A DNA stretch of 41,017 nt from Gammaproteobacteria bacterium (GCA_002730235.1 PBZS01000077.1:1-41017); one strand, 5' to 3'. Shown: positions 9,019 to 24,300, numbered from the stretch's first letter. Numbers and translations: made by a program. The notes: generated by a model not told the origin, from the letters alone.

Positions 9019-10130
9019 TGCAGATCTGTGTTGCGGCCGGAGAGGTCTCCGGTGACCAGATTCTTGCTCCCATAATTTCTCGCGTTTCTCAGATAACCCC
9101 AGTGGTTTATAGCGGTATTGGTGGACCCCAGATGGTCGAGGCAGGAACGTATCCGCTTTTTTCGATGAATGACTTATCTGTGATGGGAATCATGGAGGTC
9201 GCTCCGCGGCTTCCCAAACTTTTATCGATACGTCGACAGATGAAGAATTATTTAGAGACTTCGCAGCCACGCGCATTGATTACATGTGATGCGCCTGATT
9301 TCAATTTGTCGCTTTGTGCTTTTGCGAAATCGCTTGAGATTCCGGCGATTCATGTGGTCAGCCCTTCGGTTTGGGCATGGCGTCATTCTAGGATCCCAAA
9401 GATTGCTCGCCAACTAGATCTCTTGTTATGCGTATTTCCATTTGAGCCTGCACTCTACAAGGGGACTGGTCTTCGATGCGAATTTATAGGCCACCCATTG
9501 GCCACTCAAATAAGCTTTAACCCAGATCCTGTGGTCTCGGCTAAAGCGTTGAACCTTCCAGTGAATGGGCTGATTCTTGGCATATTGCCCGGTAGTCGGG
9601 AGTCCGAAGTGAAAAAATTACTACCCTTGTTTTTATCAGCGTTTGATCGCCTAGTAGCTGAGGATAAAGATCTAATTGGTGTTATTCCTGCGGCCAGTGA
9701 CGATTTATATGAATTGATTTATTCGATGGTCGGTTCCCGTCCGATGCGAATAGTCCTTGGTAAGTCTCGAGAGGTGATTGCTGCATCTAAGGCCGTGTTA
9801 GTTGCATCCGGGACTGCGGCACTAGAGTCGGTGTTGACGGGTCGGCCGACAGTCGCAGCCTATAAAATGAATCCATGGACCTACCGATTAGTTAAAAGCA
9901 AGGTGCAAACAGAATTTGTAACGCTTCCGAATTTTCTTGCGAATCAAGCGCTAATTCCCGAACTGATTCAAGAAAAAGCGTGCTTAGAATCGATTGTTAA
10001 TGCTATTCACCCCATGCTTAAAGAAGGTACAGATAATCGGTTTTTAACAGAGGCTCAAAAGATTTATGATTCTTTGTCTGGTGACGTATCTGGTCGAGCC
10101 GCAGAGGCAATTTTGGAACAGTTATCTTGA
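9018..10130 (+). CDS. lpxB: Lipid-A-disaccharide synthase
   Basis: LpxB is a GT19 glycosyltransferase that joins UDP-2,3-diacylglucosamine and lipid X into the beta-1,6 disaccharide, at the cytoplasmic face of the inner membrane. The 370-residue protein begins with the family's [11 protein letters not shown] block. It continues with [38 protein letters not shown] and [12 protein letters not shown]. The last is the GT-B nucleotide-sugar site, followed by ASGTAALES. The start overlaps lpxA (TGATG). The stop overlaps the rnhB TTG start. The length is normal. Confidence 0.97.
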   Translation: MQICVAAGEVSGDQILAPIISRVSQITPVVYSGIGGPQMVEAGTYPLFSMNDLSVMGIMEVAPRLPKLLSIRRQMKNYLETSQPRALITCDAPDFNLSLCAFAKSLEIPAIHVVSPSVWAWRHSRIPKIARQLDLLLCVFPFEPALYKGTGLRCEFIGHPLATQISFNPDPVVSAKALNLPVNGLILGILPGSRESEVKKLLPLFLSAFDRLVAEDKDLIGVIPAASDDLYELIYSMVGSRPMRIVLGKSREVIAASKAVLVASGTAALESVLTGRPTVAAYKMNPWTYRLVKSKVQTEFVTLPNFLANQALIPELIQEKACLESIVNAIHPMLKEGTDNRFLTEAQKIYDSLSGDVSGRAAEAILEQLS

Positions 10131-10699
10131 GCTTTATTATCGGAGTTGATGAAGTTGGACGAGGCCCCCTTGCTGGGCCTGTTATTACCTGTGCGGTGCT
10201 GTGGCCAGATGATCAGTGTATTAGCCAGTTAGATGACTCGAAAAAACTATCCGCGAAGCGACGCGAAGCATTGGTCCCGTTGATCCGAAAAAAAGCACTT
10301 AAGATTAGCTATGGACGTGCGGAGGTCGAAGAGATTGATGCGCTTAATATTTTGCAGGCGACCATGCTTGCAATGGAGCGCGCAGTTCATGGGCTGGGTG
10401 ACTTAGATGAAAAGATTCAAATTGATGGTAATCGGATCCCCGATAGTCTCAGAGGACGTGCCGAGGCGGTAATTGGCGGTGATGGATTAGTGTCTGCTAT
10501 CTCCGCCGCATCGATTCTAGCGAAAGTCGCGCGTGACGAGGAGATGGTCGCATTGTCTGAGATCTACCCAGGCTATGGCCTTGAAGCACACTTAGGTTAT
10601 CCAACTAAATTACATATCGAAGCGTTGGAGATATTGGGGGTTACACCAATTCATCGACGCTCTTTTGGTCCAGTCAGGCGTATGTTGGAGGGGGCATGA
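10127..10699 (+). CDS. rnhB: Ribonuclease HII, TTG start
   Basis: RNase HII cuts RNA in RNA-DNA hybrids and removes single misincorporated ribonucleotides. The 190-residue protein has the [14 protein letters not shown] signature with Asp8 and Glu9, DDSKKLS, and Asp100 in [23 protein letters not shown] and [14 protein letters not shown] are further family blocks. The only suitable start is the TTG at 10127, because the DEVGRG motif begins seven codons later. It overlaps the lpxB stop as TTGA. The lpxB-rnhB-dnaE order is conserved in gammaproteobacteria. It overlaps dnaE by ATGA. Confidence 0.96.
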   Translation: MSFIIGVDEVGRGPLAGPVITCAVLWPDDQCISQLDDSKKLSAKRREALVPLIRKKALKISYGRAEVEEIDALNILQATMLAMERAVHGLGDLDEKIQIDGNRIPDSLRGRAEAVIGGDGLVSAISAASILAKVARDEEMVALSEIYPGYGLEAHLGYPTKLHIEALEILGVTPIHRRSFGPVRRMLEGA

Positions 10700-13600
10700 C
10701 ACAGTTCGTCCACTTAAGGACACATTCTGAATATTCTCTGGTTGATGGCTTATTCCGGGTGAAGGAACTCGCTGGTCAAGTGGCTGATTATGGAATGCCG
10801 GCTGTTGCTCTCACTGACGATTCAAATTTATTCGCATCGGTAAAGTTTTATCGAGCATGCTTGTCGCGCGGTATTCAGCCAATCATCGGTGCCGATTGTT
10901 GGGTAAAAGGAGTTGTTAGCTTTGGCCGGTTGACACTTATTGCAATGAATCAAGACGGTTACAAAAATCTCTTGGAGCTCTTATCTTTGGGCTGGCTTAA
11001 AGGTCAAGACGGCGATTACGCTCTTCTGGACTGGGAGTGGGTGGTCGATCATGCTGCTGGATTGATTTGTCTTACGGGGGCGACAGAAGGAGAGATTGGC
11101 CGACTGGTGTCTGCCGGGCAGCAGGATAAGGCTGGCACTGTTTTAGAGAAATATCATTCAGTTTTCGCTGATCGACTCTATTTCGAATTGACACGAGTCG
11201 GATTGCCAGGTGAGACAGCGCTCGCACAGTTTGGTGTAGTGGCTGCTGATCGCCTACAAATTCCATTGGTTGCGACAAATGTGGTCTGTTTCGGGCAAGT
11301 TGATGATTTTGAGGCTCATGAAACTCGGGTCTGTATCCACGATAGTGTGACGTTGGACGATCAGAGGCGCGTTCATCGGCACACGCCAGAACAGTGGCTG
11401 AAGTCGCAAGAAACGATGATCGATTTATTTTCCGATCTACCAGATGCCATAACCAATACCGAGCAAATTGCCAAACGTTGTGGTGTTGAATTGACCCTTG
11501 GTACCCATTTCTTACCTGAATACCCGGTACCTGATGGAATGACGCTAGATGAATTTTTCCTCAAGTGTTCACACGACGGTCTGACTGATCGCTTAGACGC
11601 CACCAAACCTGATGGCCAGGTACTTGATGAGGCGGTTTATCGTGATCGTCTGGATTTTGAAGTTGGAGTAATCCTGCACATGGGATTTCCCGGATATTTC
11701 CTCATTGTCGCGGACTTTATCCAATGGGCTAAGGATCATGCGATTCCAGTTGGTCCGGGACGGGGCTCTGGTGCTGGATCGATTGTTGCCTGGGCTCTAA
11801 AGATTACGGATCTTGATCCCATCGAACATGAATTGCTCTTTGAACGCTTCCTAAATCCAGAGCGGGTGTCAATGCCTGATTTTGACGTCGACTTCTGTAT
11901 GGAAGGGCGCGATCGCGTGATCGATTATGTTGCTGAGCGTTATGGACGCTATTCCGTTGGTCAGATTGTGACCTTTGGCTCAATGGCTGCTAAGGCGGTG
12001 GTGCGCGACGTTACGCGTGTTCAGGGCAAGCCATATAGCCTCGGTGACAGACTCGCCAAGCTTATTCCATTCGAGGTTGGCGTGACTTTGGATAAGGCAT
12101 TTGAGGCTGAACCTCAGCTTAAGAAACTTATTGAGGATGACGACGAAGTTCGTGAAGTTTGGGATATGGCCCTGAAACTCGAAGGTTTATCTCGTAATAC
12201 CGGTAAACATGCCGGTGGTGTTGTGATTGCACCCGGAAAACTTACTGACTTTACGGCACTTCTGTCATCTGAGGATGGTACAAGCCTAGTTACTCAGCTA
12301 GATAAAGATGATGTCGAAGCTGCGGGGCTCGTAAAGTTTGATTTCTTAGGTTTGCGGACCTTAACGATCATTGATTGGGCCCTCGATTTGATTCGCGAGA
12401 CGAGAGGTAAGGCCCCAGTTATTGAGCGCATTCCGATGGACGATCTAGAGGTGTTCCAATTACTGTGTCGTGGAGATACGACTGCGGTATTTCAGCTTGA
12501 GTCACGTGGGATGAAAGAGCTCATCCGTAGACTTAAACCAAACTCTTTTGAAGACATCGTGGCACTGGTAGCGTTATTTCGGCCTGGTCCCTTGCAGTCA
12601 GGCATGGTGGATGACTTTGTTAACCGAAAGCATGGTCGCGCCAAGGTTGAATATCCACATCCAGATCTAGAACCAATCCTGAAAAATACTTATGGAGTGA
12701 TTCTTTATCAAGAACAGGTTATGCAGATCGCACAGGTACTTGCGAATTACTCACTTGGTGGTGCGGATTTATTACGCCGAGCTATGGGTAAGAAAAAGCC
12801 CGAAGAAATGGAGAAGCAACGGGAGATTTTCCTGAACGGAACAGATGAGCGAGAGATCAATCCGATCCTCGCCGGTTCAATTTTTGACTTGATGGAGAAA
12901 TTTGCGGGTTACGGATTTAACAAATCGCACTCCGCCGCCTATGCCTTAGTATCTTACCAAACAGCATTTTTGAAGGCCCATTATCCGGCAGAATTTATGG
13001 CGGCCGTGCTTTCGTCTGATATGGATAACACGGATAAAGTGGTTCCTCTGATCGAGGAATGCCGGCGGATGGGCCTTACCGTCAGGCCACCCGACGTGAA
13101 TATCGGCGCGTTTAGATTCTCGGTGAAAGACGGCGAAGTGATTTATGGACTTGGAGCCATTAAGGGTTTAGGGGAGGGCCCAACTGGTGAATTAGTCGGA
13201 TCACGTAAACTTGGTGGAGCCTTCATGAATCTTTTTGATTTCTGTCGTCGCATTGGCGCTAGCAAGGTGAATCGTCGTGCACTTGAAGCGCTAATCCGGG
13301 CTGGTGCGTTCGATTCTCTCGATGAACCGCGCTGGGTATTACTATCCTCGCTAGAGGATGCGATCGGCCAGGCTGATCAGGAGGCTCGAAATGACGCTGT
13401 TGGAATTGAAGATATGTTCGGGTTGGGCAGTGGATCTGATCCTAATGGTGTCGCTGATCCCTATCAGCATCATCGTAGTACCATTGGCTGGTCTGAACGT
13501 GACGTGTTGCGTGGCGAGAAAGAAACACTGGGACTATACCTAACGGGCCATCCCATAGATTGGTATGCAGACGATCTGAAAGGATTGGGGGCTACGCCTC

Positions 13601-14148
13601 TTGAAAATCTGGAACGTTCCAAGAATACAGTTAGAGTGGTTGGACTGCTTGTTGACCTTCGCGTGATTCGAAATAAGCGGGGTGATTCGTTTGGGATTGT
13701 AACTATTGATGATCGAACCGCACGGATGGATGTTACTATCTTTGCAAACTTGTTTGCTGATAGCCGTGAAAAATTGCTCGATGACTCGCTGTTAGTGATC
13801 GAGGGTAATGTTAGTTTCGATGAATTTACAAATGGGTTGAAGATGCGGGCGAGAAAGGTTGAGACACTCGAAGACGCGAGAAAGCTTTCGGCCTCAAGCC
13901 TAAAGATTCACTTGGAAAATCGGCCTCCTGAATTTGCCGATACCCTAATTTCAACAATTCAGCCATATTTGGGCGGTGAGTGCCCAGTGATAATCGAGTA
14001 TAATACCGCAAGAGCTAGTGGCGAGATTATTTTGGGCGAGCATTACTTGGTTCACCCCAATGATTCGCTATTACTCGAATTACAGGAGCTGCTCGGGCGA
14101 GACCGTGTGCATCTCGACTTCTCTGCAAGGACACAGCGGCTCGCATGA
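10696..14148 (+). CDS. dnaE: DNA polymerase III alpha subunit
   Basis: DnaE is the replicative polymerase. The 1150-residue protein (E. coli 1160) begins with a PHP domain ([14 protein letters not shown]). The C-family polymerase core carries PDFDVDFC with two catalytic aspartates and [12 protein letters not shown] with the third. [10 protein letters not shown] and [18 protein letters not shown] also match. The C-terminal part has a helix-hairpin-helix region and an OB fold ([12 protein letters not shown]). In the internal sliding-clamp motif the E. coli QADMF is replaced by IEDMF (residues 904-908), so the key Gln is missing. Both ends overlap neighbours by ATGA. Confidence 0.98.
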   Translation: MTQFVHLRTHSEYSLVDGLFRVKELAGQVADYGMPAVALTDDSNLFASVKFYRACLSRGIQPIIGADCWVKGVVSFGRLTLIAMNQDGYKNLLELLSLGWLKGQDGDYALLDWEWVVDHAAGLICLTGATEGEIGRLVSAGQQDKAGTVLEKYHSVFADRLYFELTRVGLPGETALAQFGVVAADRLQIPLVATNVVCFGQVDDFEAHETRVCIHDSVTLDDQRRVHRHTPEQWLKSQETMIDLFSDLPDAITNTEQIAKRCGVELTLGTHFLPEYPVPDGMTLDEFFLKCSHDGLTDRLDATKPDGQVLDEAVYRDRLDFEVGVILHMGFPGYFLIVADFIQWAKDHAIPVGPGRGSGAGSIVAWALKITDLDPIEHELLFERFLNPERVSMPDFDVDFCMEGRDRVIDYVAERYGRYSVGQIVTFGSMAAKAVVRDVTRVQGKPYSLGDRLAKLIPFEVGVTLDKAFEAEPQLKKLIEDDDEVREVWDMALKLEGLSRNTGKHAGGVVIAPGKLTDFTALLSSEDGTSLVTQLDKDDVEAAGLVKFDFLGLRTLTIIDWALDLIRETRGKAPVIERIPMDDLEVFQLLCRGDTTAVFQLESRGMKELIRRLKPNSFEDIVALVALFRPGPLQSGMVDDFVNRKHGRAKVEYPHPDLEPILKNTYGVILYQEQVMQIAQVLANYSLGGADLLRRAMGKKKPEEMEKQREIFLNGTDEREINPILAGSIFDLMEKFAGYGFNKSHSAAYALVSYQTAFLKAHYPAEFMAAVLSSDMDNTDKVVPLIEECRRMGLTVRPPDVNIGAFRFSVKDGEVIYGLGAIKGLGEGPTGELVGSRKLGGAFMNLFDFCRRIGASKVNRRALEALIRAGAFDSLDEPRWVLLSSLEDAIGQADQEARNDAVGIEDMFGLGSGSDPNGVADPYQHHRSTIGWSERDVLRGEKETLGLYLTGHPIDWYADDLKGLGATPLENLERSKNTVRVVGLLVDLRVIRNKRGDSFGIVTIDDRTARMDVTIFANLFADSREKLLDDSLLVIEGNVSFDEFTNGLKMRARKVETLEDARKLSASSLKIHLENRPPEFADTLISTIQPYLGGECPVIIEYNTARASGEIILGEHYLVHPNDSLLLELQELLGRDRVHLDFSARTQRLA

Positions 14149-15101
14149 ATCCAAATTACCTAGATTTTGAACAACCTATCGCAGATCTTGATTCCAAGAT
14201 CGATGAGTTGAGACATCTGTCGACGGAGTCTGGAATCAATATCGCAGAAGAAGTTGCAAGATTGCAGGCGAAATCAAAGATACAGACAGAAAAAATTTTT
14301 TCAGATTTATCGATATGGCAAAAAGTCCAGCTGGCTCGACATCCGAAGCGTCCTTATACCTCTGATTACGTAAAGAATTTGATCGTAGGATTTGATGAGT
14401 TGCATGGGGACCGCTTGTTCGGCGACGATCAAGCGCTTGTGGGCGGTCTTGGTGAATTTCGTGGTCGTCCAGTGATGGTGATTGGCCACGAAAAGGGCCG
14501 AAGTGTTAAAGAGAAGGTCGCACGTAATTTTGGAATGCCACGACCCGAAGGCTATCGGAAAGGCCAGCGTTTGATGAAGATGGCCGAGCGTTTTAAGGTG
14601 CCAGTACTTACATTTATCGACACCCCTGGCGCTTATCCCGGAATTGACGCGGAAGAGCGCGGCCAGAGTGAAGCGATTGCTAGAAGCCTCGCTGTAATGT
14701 CGCGTCTCAAGACTCCGATTGTAACGTCGGTCATTGGTGAAGGTGGTTCGGGCGGGGCCCTTGCAATTGGCGTGTGTGACAAATTGTTGATGTTGGAGTT
14801 CTCGACCTACTCAGTCATTTCACCAGAGGGTTGTGCATCGATTTTATGGAAAAGCGCGACGCATGCACCTGAAGCTGCTGAAGCGATGGGGATTACTGCG
14901 GATAGACTGTTCTCATTAGGTCTGGTTGATCATTTGGTGCGTGAGCCTCTGGGCGGTGCACATCGAGCGCCAGAACTGGTAGCCAGACTTCTTGGTGATG
15001 CAATAGAAACACAGCTCGATATTTTGAGTAGTTTGTCAGACCAGCAACTACTTGAATCTCGTTATCAGAGATTGATGCAATTCGGTGTTGGTCGCAGCTA
15101 A
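14145..15101 (+). CDS. accA: Acetyl-CoA carboxylase carboxyltransferase subunit alpha
   Basis: AccA and AccD form the carboxyltransferase half of acetyl-CoA carboxylase, which makes malonyl-CoA for fatty acid synthesis. The 318-residue protein matches the family throughout: [17 protein letters not shown] at the N-terminus, then DFVK-like [67 protein letters not shown] and AEAMGITA follow. It overlaps dnaE by ATGA. The last 17 bp overlap the tilS frame. The dnaE-accA-tilS order is conserved. Confidence 0.98.
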   Translation: MNPNYLDFEQPIADLDSKIDELRHLSTESGINIAEEVARLQAKSKIQTEKIFSDLSIWQKVQLARHPKRPYTSDYVKNLIVGFDELHGDRLFGDDQALVGGLGEFRGRPVMVIGHEKGRSVKEKVARNFGMPRPEGYRKGQRLMKMAERFKVPVLTFIDTPGAYPGIDAEERGQSEAIARSLAVMSRLKTPIVTSVIGEGGSGGALAIGVCDKLLMLEFSTYSVISPEGCASILWKSATHAPEAAEAMGITADRLFSLGLVDHLVREPLGGAHRAPELVARLLGDAIETQLDILSSLSDQQLLESRYQRLMQFGVGRS

Positions 15102-16395
15102 AGGATTACTTAGCCCACACTGGCCAGAAGTCGAGCATCGCGTGCATTTGATGGTTAGTGGTGGCTCTGACTCTATGGCCTTGCTCGCCTTGGTCGGCGA
15201 TTTTTCAAAAGTTATTCCTCGCACGGTGGTCGTTCATCACTGCCATCACGGCGTGGCCGCTGAGGCGGATGATTGGAGCAGCTTTGTTCAGTCCGAAGCT
15301 GAGCGCAGAGGGTTTGTTTTTCGAGTACATCATCTCAGACTCCATCTGGGTCCTGAGTTTGAGGCAAGAGCTCGTGAGTTGCGTTATGAGAAGGTAATGA
15401 GTGAAGTGACAGCCGATGAGGTTGTACTAACAGCGCATCATCGTGATGATCAAATTGAAACGCTTCTGATACGCCTATCACAAGGATCGGGTCTGATTGG
15501 TTTAGCCGGGATCCCGATTTCACGCACATTTGGACTAGGCCTTTTGGTAAGGCCGCTGTTATCAGTATCCCGTAAGCAGTTGAGGCAAGTCTTAACAGTC
15601 CGCAGTTTGGAATATATAGATGATCCATCGAATCAGGACTCCGTCTATCTTAGAAATTTTATAAGACTTCAATTTTTACCTGAATTGGCCCGCGTGGCAC
15701 CGGGAATAGGTGAGAAATTACTAGAATTGTCAAAGTCAGCGACAAGGCGTACTAAACAGGCAGCTGCGCGCTTGGGTAAACGTTTACCTGTCTCAGGTAT
15801 CGAATATGTAGACATGGCTTCAACCGAGATATTAATTGCATGGCAGGTGCGTTTCTTCGCACAAATGCAAGCTTGTTATGCACCGTCCACGTTACAGATT
15901 TCAGAGTTTGCTCGTCAGTGTCTTGAGGCAGCTGATGACCGATTACCTGAAGTATCAGTTGGCCCAAATGTGATTATTCGCAGATGGAGTGAAAAGCTCT
16001 ACTGGATCGATAGTGAAAAGCTTGGTGAAGAAGCAGAAAACGAAATAGTGCGATTTGAGAAGTTGGCACCAAAACAGCTCGTTGAGCTCCGTTTTCCAAA
16101 CGGGATTTTAACTCTGAGAACTAGAACCACGTCTGAAAACGTTTCTATATTTTGGGGGATTGAAGGTCGAAGCTTCCGCCGGGGTAGGAACCGCCCACTG
16201 CAGAGCCTCAAGCAACTTGCACAGACGTTTGGCGTACCACCATGGTTACGCAAACGAACCCCGTTGGTTGCGATTTCAGATGAAATTGTCGGTTGGGGTG
16301 ATATTGATTGCAGAGAGCACGGATTGATCCCGCACTCTTTGCATTGGGGATGGCGCTTTGTCTCTAGGAATGGAGCCGATTCCTCTGTATCCTGA
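15085..16395 (+). CDS. tilS: tRNA(Ile)-lysidine synthase, start uncertain
   Basis: TilS changes C34 of the CAU anticodon of a minor tRNA-Ile to lysidine, so that it reads AUA. The PP-loop ATP site [11 protein letters not shown] lies near residues 24-34. It is followed by [30 protein letters not shown] and the DPSNQD-xx-YLRNFIR block. The C-terminal TilS domain ends the protein (436 residues, E. coli 432). The start is uncertain: GTG 15085 or TTG 15088, both inside the accA end and neither with a clear ribosome site. No ATG lies between these and the PP-loop region. The gene probably depends on coupling to accA. Confidence 0.94.
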   Translation: MLVAAKGLLSPHWPEVEHRVHLMVSGGSDSMALLALVGDFSKVIPRTVVVHHCHHGVAAEADDWSSFVQSEAERRGFVFRVHHLRLHLGPEFEARARELRYEKVMSEVTADEVVLTAHHRDDQIETLLIRLSQGSGLIGLAGIPISRTFGLGLLVRPLLSVSRKQLRQVLTVRSLEYIDDPSNQDSVYLRNFIRLQFLPELARVAPGIGEKLLELSKSATRRTKQAAARLGKRLPVSGIEYVDMASTEILIAWQVRFFAQMQACYAPSTLQISEFARQCLEAADDRLPEVSVGPNVIIRRWSEKLYWIDSEKLGEEAENEIVRFEKLAPKQLVELRFPNGILTLRTRTTSENVSIFWGIEGRSFRRGRNRPLQSLKQLAQTFGVPPWLRKRTPLVAISDEIVGWGDIDCREHGLIPHSLHWGWRFVSRNGADSSVS

Positions 16396-20534
<4,139 letters not shown>

Positions 20535-20542
<8 letters not shown>

Positions 20543-21269
20543 ACTTTGGGCCGTGATACCGGCTGGGGGTGCAGGTCTTCGCTATGGTTCTAAGATCCCG
20601 AAGCAGTATATTACGGTTGCAGGATTAGCGGTTCTGGAACACGTATTAGACGCGTTTCTGACCCTAGACGTGTTCGAATCAATTGTAGTCCCTGTGCCCT
20701 CACAGGACAATAATTTCCATGGGTTGGCTGGTGCCAAGCACGAGTCAGTCGTCTCGATAGCTGGCGGGCTTGAGCGGGCTGATAGTGTGTATGCTGGGCT
20801 CGATTGGATTCAGGCACAGGGTGCAGGTAAACATGACTGGGTATTTGTACATGATGCGGCAAGACCACTTATCACTCAGGATGAATTACGCGCGTTGTTG
20901 GGCGTAATTGATATACCGGATTGCCCGGGCGTTGTTTTAGGAGTGCCCGCATCGGATACGCTAAAACGGGTTGATCAAATACGTGGTCATGGGGAGAGAA
21001 CTGATATCTGCATTGCCGAGACTGTTGATCGTACAGGCCTCTGGCATGCGATGACACCACAGGTTTTTCAGCTAAGCGAGCTAATTGATGCGCTTAATCA
21101 AGTCAAAGCATCCGGCCTTTTTGTCACAGATGAAGCCCAAGCACTAGAGGCAACTGGTACCATTCCGTGGCTCGTTCGTGGACTCAGATCTAATATTAAG
21201 CTTACCTATCCAGAGGATCTGGAACTTATCGAGGCAATACTCGCTGGTCGTCAGGAGGTATCCATATGA
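20535..21269 (+). CDS. ispD: 2-C-methyl-D-erythritol 4-phosphate cytidylyltransferase, GTG start
   Basis: IspD couples CTP to MEP to give CDP-methylerythritol in the isoprenoid pathway. I choose the GTG at 20535 (244 residues): it has a strong ribosome site, AAGGGAGGG at 20519-20527. It places the nucleotide-binding motif VIPAGGAGLRYGSKIPKQY near residue 6, as in the family. A GTG at 20493 would add 14 residues that do not fit the family. Other matches are HDAARPL, GVPASDTLK, and TPQVFQ followed by TDEAQALE. It overlaps ftsB by 8 bp and ispF by ATGA. Confidence 0.95.
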
Positions 21270-21742
21270 TACGAATCGGACAAGGGTTTGATGTCCACAG
21301 AGTTGAGATAGGCGATGGGATGTCTTTAGGTGGCCTTTGGATACCCTGTGGGTATCAAATCATCGCGCACAGCGATGGTGATATAGTTTTGCACGCCATT
21401 ATGGATGCGATGCTTGGAAGTCTTGCCCTAGGAGACATAGGTCAACTCTTTCCAGACACAGACTCAAGATTTGAGGGGGCGGACTCCGCTGAGTTGATAC
21501 GAGAAGTGAGGCGCTCATGTCTGGTTAAAGGATATTCTCTATCAAATCTTGATCTGACGATCTTATGCGAGGAGCCTAAAGTCGGTCCTATTCGTGATGT
21601 GATGCGTCAGCGCATAGCTGACGTTCTCGAAACACCACTCGATCAGATTTCTGTTAAAGCCACGACCACTGAAAAGTTAGGCTTTCTGGGGCGTGGTGAA
21701 GGAATTGCCGTGATTGCTTCGGTATTGATGCGCGCCCATTGA
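21266..21742 (+). CDS. ispF: 2-C-methyl-D-erythritol 2,4-cyclodiphosphate synthase
   Basis: IspF cyclises CDP-methylerythritol 2-phosphate to ME-cPP, a MEP-pathway step. The 158-residue trimeric enzyme has zinc ligands Asp9 and His11 in GFDVHRV and His43 in the IAHSDGDIVLHAIMDA block. GDIGQLFPDTD and the C-terminal KATTTEKLGFLGRGEGIA also match. A strong AGGAGG lies just upstream of the ATG (which overlaps the ispD stop). It overlaps truD by TTGA. Confidence 0.98.
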   Translation: MIRIGQGFDVHRVEIGDGMSLGGLWIPCGYQIIAHSDGDIVLHAIMDAMLGSLALGDIGQLFPDTDSRFEGADSAELIREVRRSCLVKGYSLSNLDLTILCEEPKVGPIRDVMRQRIADVLETPLDQISVKATTTEKLGFLGRGEGIAVIASVLMRAH

Positions 21743-22791
21743 ACAATCTTTTTTACGGTAATCGGTCTATTGAATTGTCTCACCTTCCGAGGGGACACGG
21801 AGTACCTGTTTTTGAGGGAGCATATCGCGCTGAACCCTCTGATTTCGTTGTCATGGAAGATTTAGGATTTGAACCCGGGGGGAGTGGACCACATATTTGG
21901 GCGCTGATACGAAAGGTAGGAATTTCTAGTGAAGAAGCATGCTCTCGTCTCGGTCAGGCTACGAAAACTTCGCGAAAGGATCTAGGCTACGCCGGTAAGA
22001 AAGATACTCACGCGATTTCGACCCAATGGATAAGCCTCCCTGATTCGGCTCAGATCGACGTAGGTCCTATCGACTCCGCCTTGGAAGTGTTGCGGTTCAG
22101 CCGTAATCAGCGGAAGTTAAAGATCGGGCAGTTAGCGGGAAATCATTTTCAATTGCGTCTTTACGGTGTCGTCATTAGCGATCTTGGAGAGCGTTTGAAG
22201 GCTATCAGCAGTATCGGTGTTCCGAATTACTTTGGTCTTCAGCGATTTGGCCGATCGGGTTTCAATCTTGAGAAGGCAAGGCGACTTGCTCGCCGGCAAC
22301 TGGTTGGAAATCAGCGATTGCATCCCAGGGATGGTATGGCGGCGTCAGCCGCTCGCTCGGCCGGTTTCAACGCTATTGTCGCCGAACGACTAAATGAAGG
22401 TCGATGGCTAAATGTTGCGGTTGGTGATGCGGTCTCACTGGCGGGTCGTGGCAGTCATTTCTTGGCGTCAGAGGCTGATTTATCGAGCATTCAGTCACGG
22501 ATTATGGCCGGTGAGTTGGATACGACAGCGCCGATGGCTGGCAGGATTAGTAAGACATCGTCTGAACAAAATGCTTTTGAGACAGCTACTTTACAAACCG
22601 ATCCTGAGTTGTTTGATTGGATGACCGCTATCTTTCGGGACGAGGACCGACGAGCGGTTCGAGTCTTACCGAAGAAGTTGGAAGCTGAAGTTACAGGTAA
22701 TACACTCGATCTATCATTCTGGTTGCCTAGGGGCTCCTTTGCGACAGCTGTATTGAATGAAATAGGAACTCTGCGGGAGTTGTATGCATAG
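21739..22791 (+). CDS. truD: tRNA pseudouridine(13) synthase TruD, TTG start
   Basis: TruD makes pseudouridine at position 13 of tRNA-Glu. The 350-residue protein contains the catalytic Asp89 in GYAGKKDTHAISTQW, a DFVVMEDLGFEP block near the N-terminus, and VPNYFGLQRFGRSGFN in the TRUD insertion region. The start is a TTG overlapping the ispF stop as TTGA; there is no nearby ATG. The stop is inside the start of the next gene (8-bp overlap). The surE gene that usually follows truD is absent. Confidence 0.95.
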   Translation: MNNLFYGNRSIELSHLPRGHGVPVFEGAYRAEPSDFVVMEDLGFEPGGSGPHIWALIRKVGISSEEACSRLGQATKTSRKDLGYAGKKDTHAISTQWISLPDSAQIDVGPIDSALEVLRFSRNQRKLKIGQLAGNHFQLRLYGVVISDLGERLKAISSIGVPNYFGLQRFGRSGFNLEKARRLARRQLVGNQRLHPRDGMAASAARSAGFNAIVAERLNEGRWLNVAVGDAVSLAGRGSHFLASEADLSSIQSRIMAGELDTTAPMAGRISKTSSEQNAFETATLQTDPELFDWMTAIFRDEDRRAVRVLPKKLEAEVTGNTLDLSFWLPRGSFATAVLNEIGTLRELYA

Positions 22792-23425
22792 ACTACTTCA
22801 CGAGCGTGGCCTGAGTCGTCTGGTCGAAACCCTTGGTGATCTAGGGATCAACGATGTATTTGTTTTGGATGCATTTCGTCGTGTGCCGCGCCATCTGTTT
22901 GTCGATCCCGCTGTGTCTGATTCTGCTTACGCAGACGTGACTCTTCCGCTGGGATATGAACAGACATTATCACAGCCGTCGGTTGTGGCGCGTATGCTAG
23001 AGCTTTTACGGGGCGGTCGACAGTTGGATCGAGTACTTGAGATAGGCGCAGGGTCTGGTTTTCAGACCGGGCTTTTGGCGCACCTAGCGGAGCAGGTATT
23101 TGCCATCGAGCGGATAGCACCTTTGGCAACAGAAGCTCGAAGGCGGATGGATGCGCTCGAGCTCGAAAATATCGTGATCCGTCATGGTGATGGCCTACTC
23201 GGCTGGCCTGAGTTTGCGCCCTTTGATGGCATCATTTTGGCTGCTTGCCCTGAGGCGGTTCCGGAGATCCTGTTTGATCAGTTGGCTGAAGGAGGTCGCT
23301 TGATTGCCCCGGTTGGACTCGGCCAAAAACAACAATTGATCCTCTACATTCGTGATTGTGATGCGATCGAAGAGATTCCTCTCGACACGGCATTTTTTGT
23401 TCCCGCGTTGGCAGGGCTGGAATGA
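22784..23425 (+). CDS. pcm: Protein-L-isoaspartate O-methyltransferase
   Basis: Pcm methylates abnormal isoaspartyl residues so that aged proteins can be repaired. The 213-residue protein begins with a helical region (RVPRHLFVDP), then PLGYEQTLSQPSVVARML. The SAM-binding motif I, VLEIGAGSGFQTGLLA, and a DGIILAA motif follow. The C-terminal half has QLAEGGRLIAPVG. These are standard PCMT features and the length is usual. Downstream it overlaps the DUF368 gene by ATGA. In Pseudomonas-type genomes surE-pcm-nlpD-rpoS is a stationary-phase and stress cluster. Here only pcm and nlpD of that set remain. Confidence 0.95.
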   Translation: MHRLLHERGLSRLVETLGDLGINDVFVLDAFRRVPRHLFVDPAVSDSAYADVTLPLGYEQTLSQPSVVARMLELLRGGRQLDRVLEIGAGSGFQTGLLAHLAEQVFAIERIAPLATEARRRMDALELENIVIRHGDGLLGWPEFAPFDGIILAACPEAVPEILFDQLAEGGRLIAPVGLGQKQQLILYIRDCDAIEEIPLDTAFFVPALAGLE

Positions 23426-24300
23426 GTTGGCTCGGGATTTGGATGCGTGGCCTTGCGATGGGAGCTGCTGATGCTGTTCCTGGTGTATCTGGCGGTACGG
23501 TAGCGTTCTTAACGGGTATCTACGAGCGCTGGTTAGCTGTATTGACCGCGATAACGCCAGGATTGTGGGCAGTTTTTCGTAGAGAGGGAGTCCGAGGACT
23601 CTGGGTGCATCTCGACGGAGGTTTCGTGATTCCTCTAGTGGTTGGAATTTTGATGTCGCTTATGACCCTGGCGCATTGGATTAAGGACTGGCTTGATATT
23701 TTTCCTGAGCGGGTATGGGGGTTTTTCTTGGGGCTCGTTTTCGCGATGGGTATCGCGATGTTGTCTGACTTGAGGGCCTTGATGCGACCCAAGGACTGGG
23801 TTTGGCTGGTCGTCGGTATCATAACCGCCCTAGTCCTCGGATTGCAGACCCCACAATCGGCGAGCCCCGCGCTTTGGGTGTGGCCCTTTGCCGGGGCGAT
23901 GGCTCTGTCTGCGATGCTGTTGCCGGGAATCTCGGGGAGTTTCTTGTTATTGCTGGCGGGCTTATATCCGGCACTGATTTCTGCAGTCAGTGCCCTCGAT
24001 ATTAAAATCTTAGCGTTATTCATTGGCGGCGGTGCTGTTGGGATTCTGATGATGGCACACTTTCTAAAGGCGTTACTTGCGAGGTACCACATTGAGGCAT
24101 TGAGTTTTCTGACGGGTGTCATTTTCGGTGCACTAGTAAGGGTGTGGCCATGGCAGGGACAGGGTGATGATGGGTCGATCAGTTTATTGATTCCCACCAC
24201 CGACGTTTTGTGGATCCCTCTTGGTTTGGGCGTTTCTGGTTTTGTGTTGGCGTCATTGGCGTTGAGATTGTCGGCTCGTGACGGGTATATGATCCAATGA
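23422..24300 (+). CDS. DUF368 membrane protein, candidate undecaprenyl phosphate translocase (PopT family)
   Basis: This 292-residue integral membrane protein has about eight hydrophobic segments. It carries the two DUF368 hallmarks: GAADAVPGVSGGTVAFLTGI near the N-terminus, and the internal repeat LLPGISGSFLLLLAGLYP in the second half. They resemble each other (PGxSG) and suggest an inverted-repeat transporter fold. From the literature, DUF368 proteins (PopT) and DedA proteins (UptA) flip undecaprenyl phosphate back across the inner membrane for reuse. Function here is by family only. The ATGA overlaps with pcm and nlpD place it in the operon next to an amidase activator of cell-wall splitting, and uppS lies in the same window. 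Confidence 0.9.
   Translation: MSWLGIWMRGLAMGAADAVPGVSGGTVAFLTGIYERWLAVLTAITPGLWAVFRREGVRGLWVHLDGGFVIPLVVGILMSLMTLAHWIKDWLDIFPERVWGFFLGLVFAMGIAMLSDLRALMRPKDWVWLVVGIITALVLGLQTPQSASPALWVWPFAGAMALSAMLLPGISGSFLLLLAGLYPALISAVSALDIKILALFIGGGAVGILMMAHFLKALLARYHIEALSFLTGVIFGALVRVWPWQGQGDDGSISLLIPTTDVLWIPLGLGVSGFVLASLALRLSARDGYMIQ

Noticed and set aside
23520-24200. Long antisense open frame (226 codons) inside the DUF368 gene
   Set aside because: It lies wholly opposite a clearly recognisable membrane protein, shows no known motif, and is rich in Lys, Pro, Ser and Thr, as expected from the antisense of hydrophobic codons.
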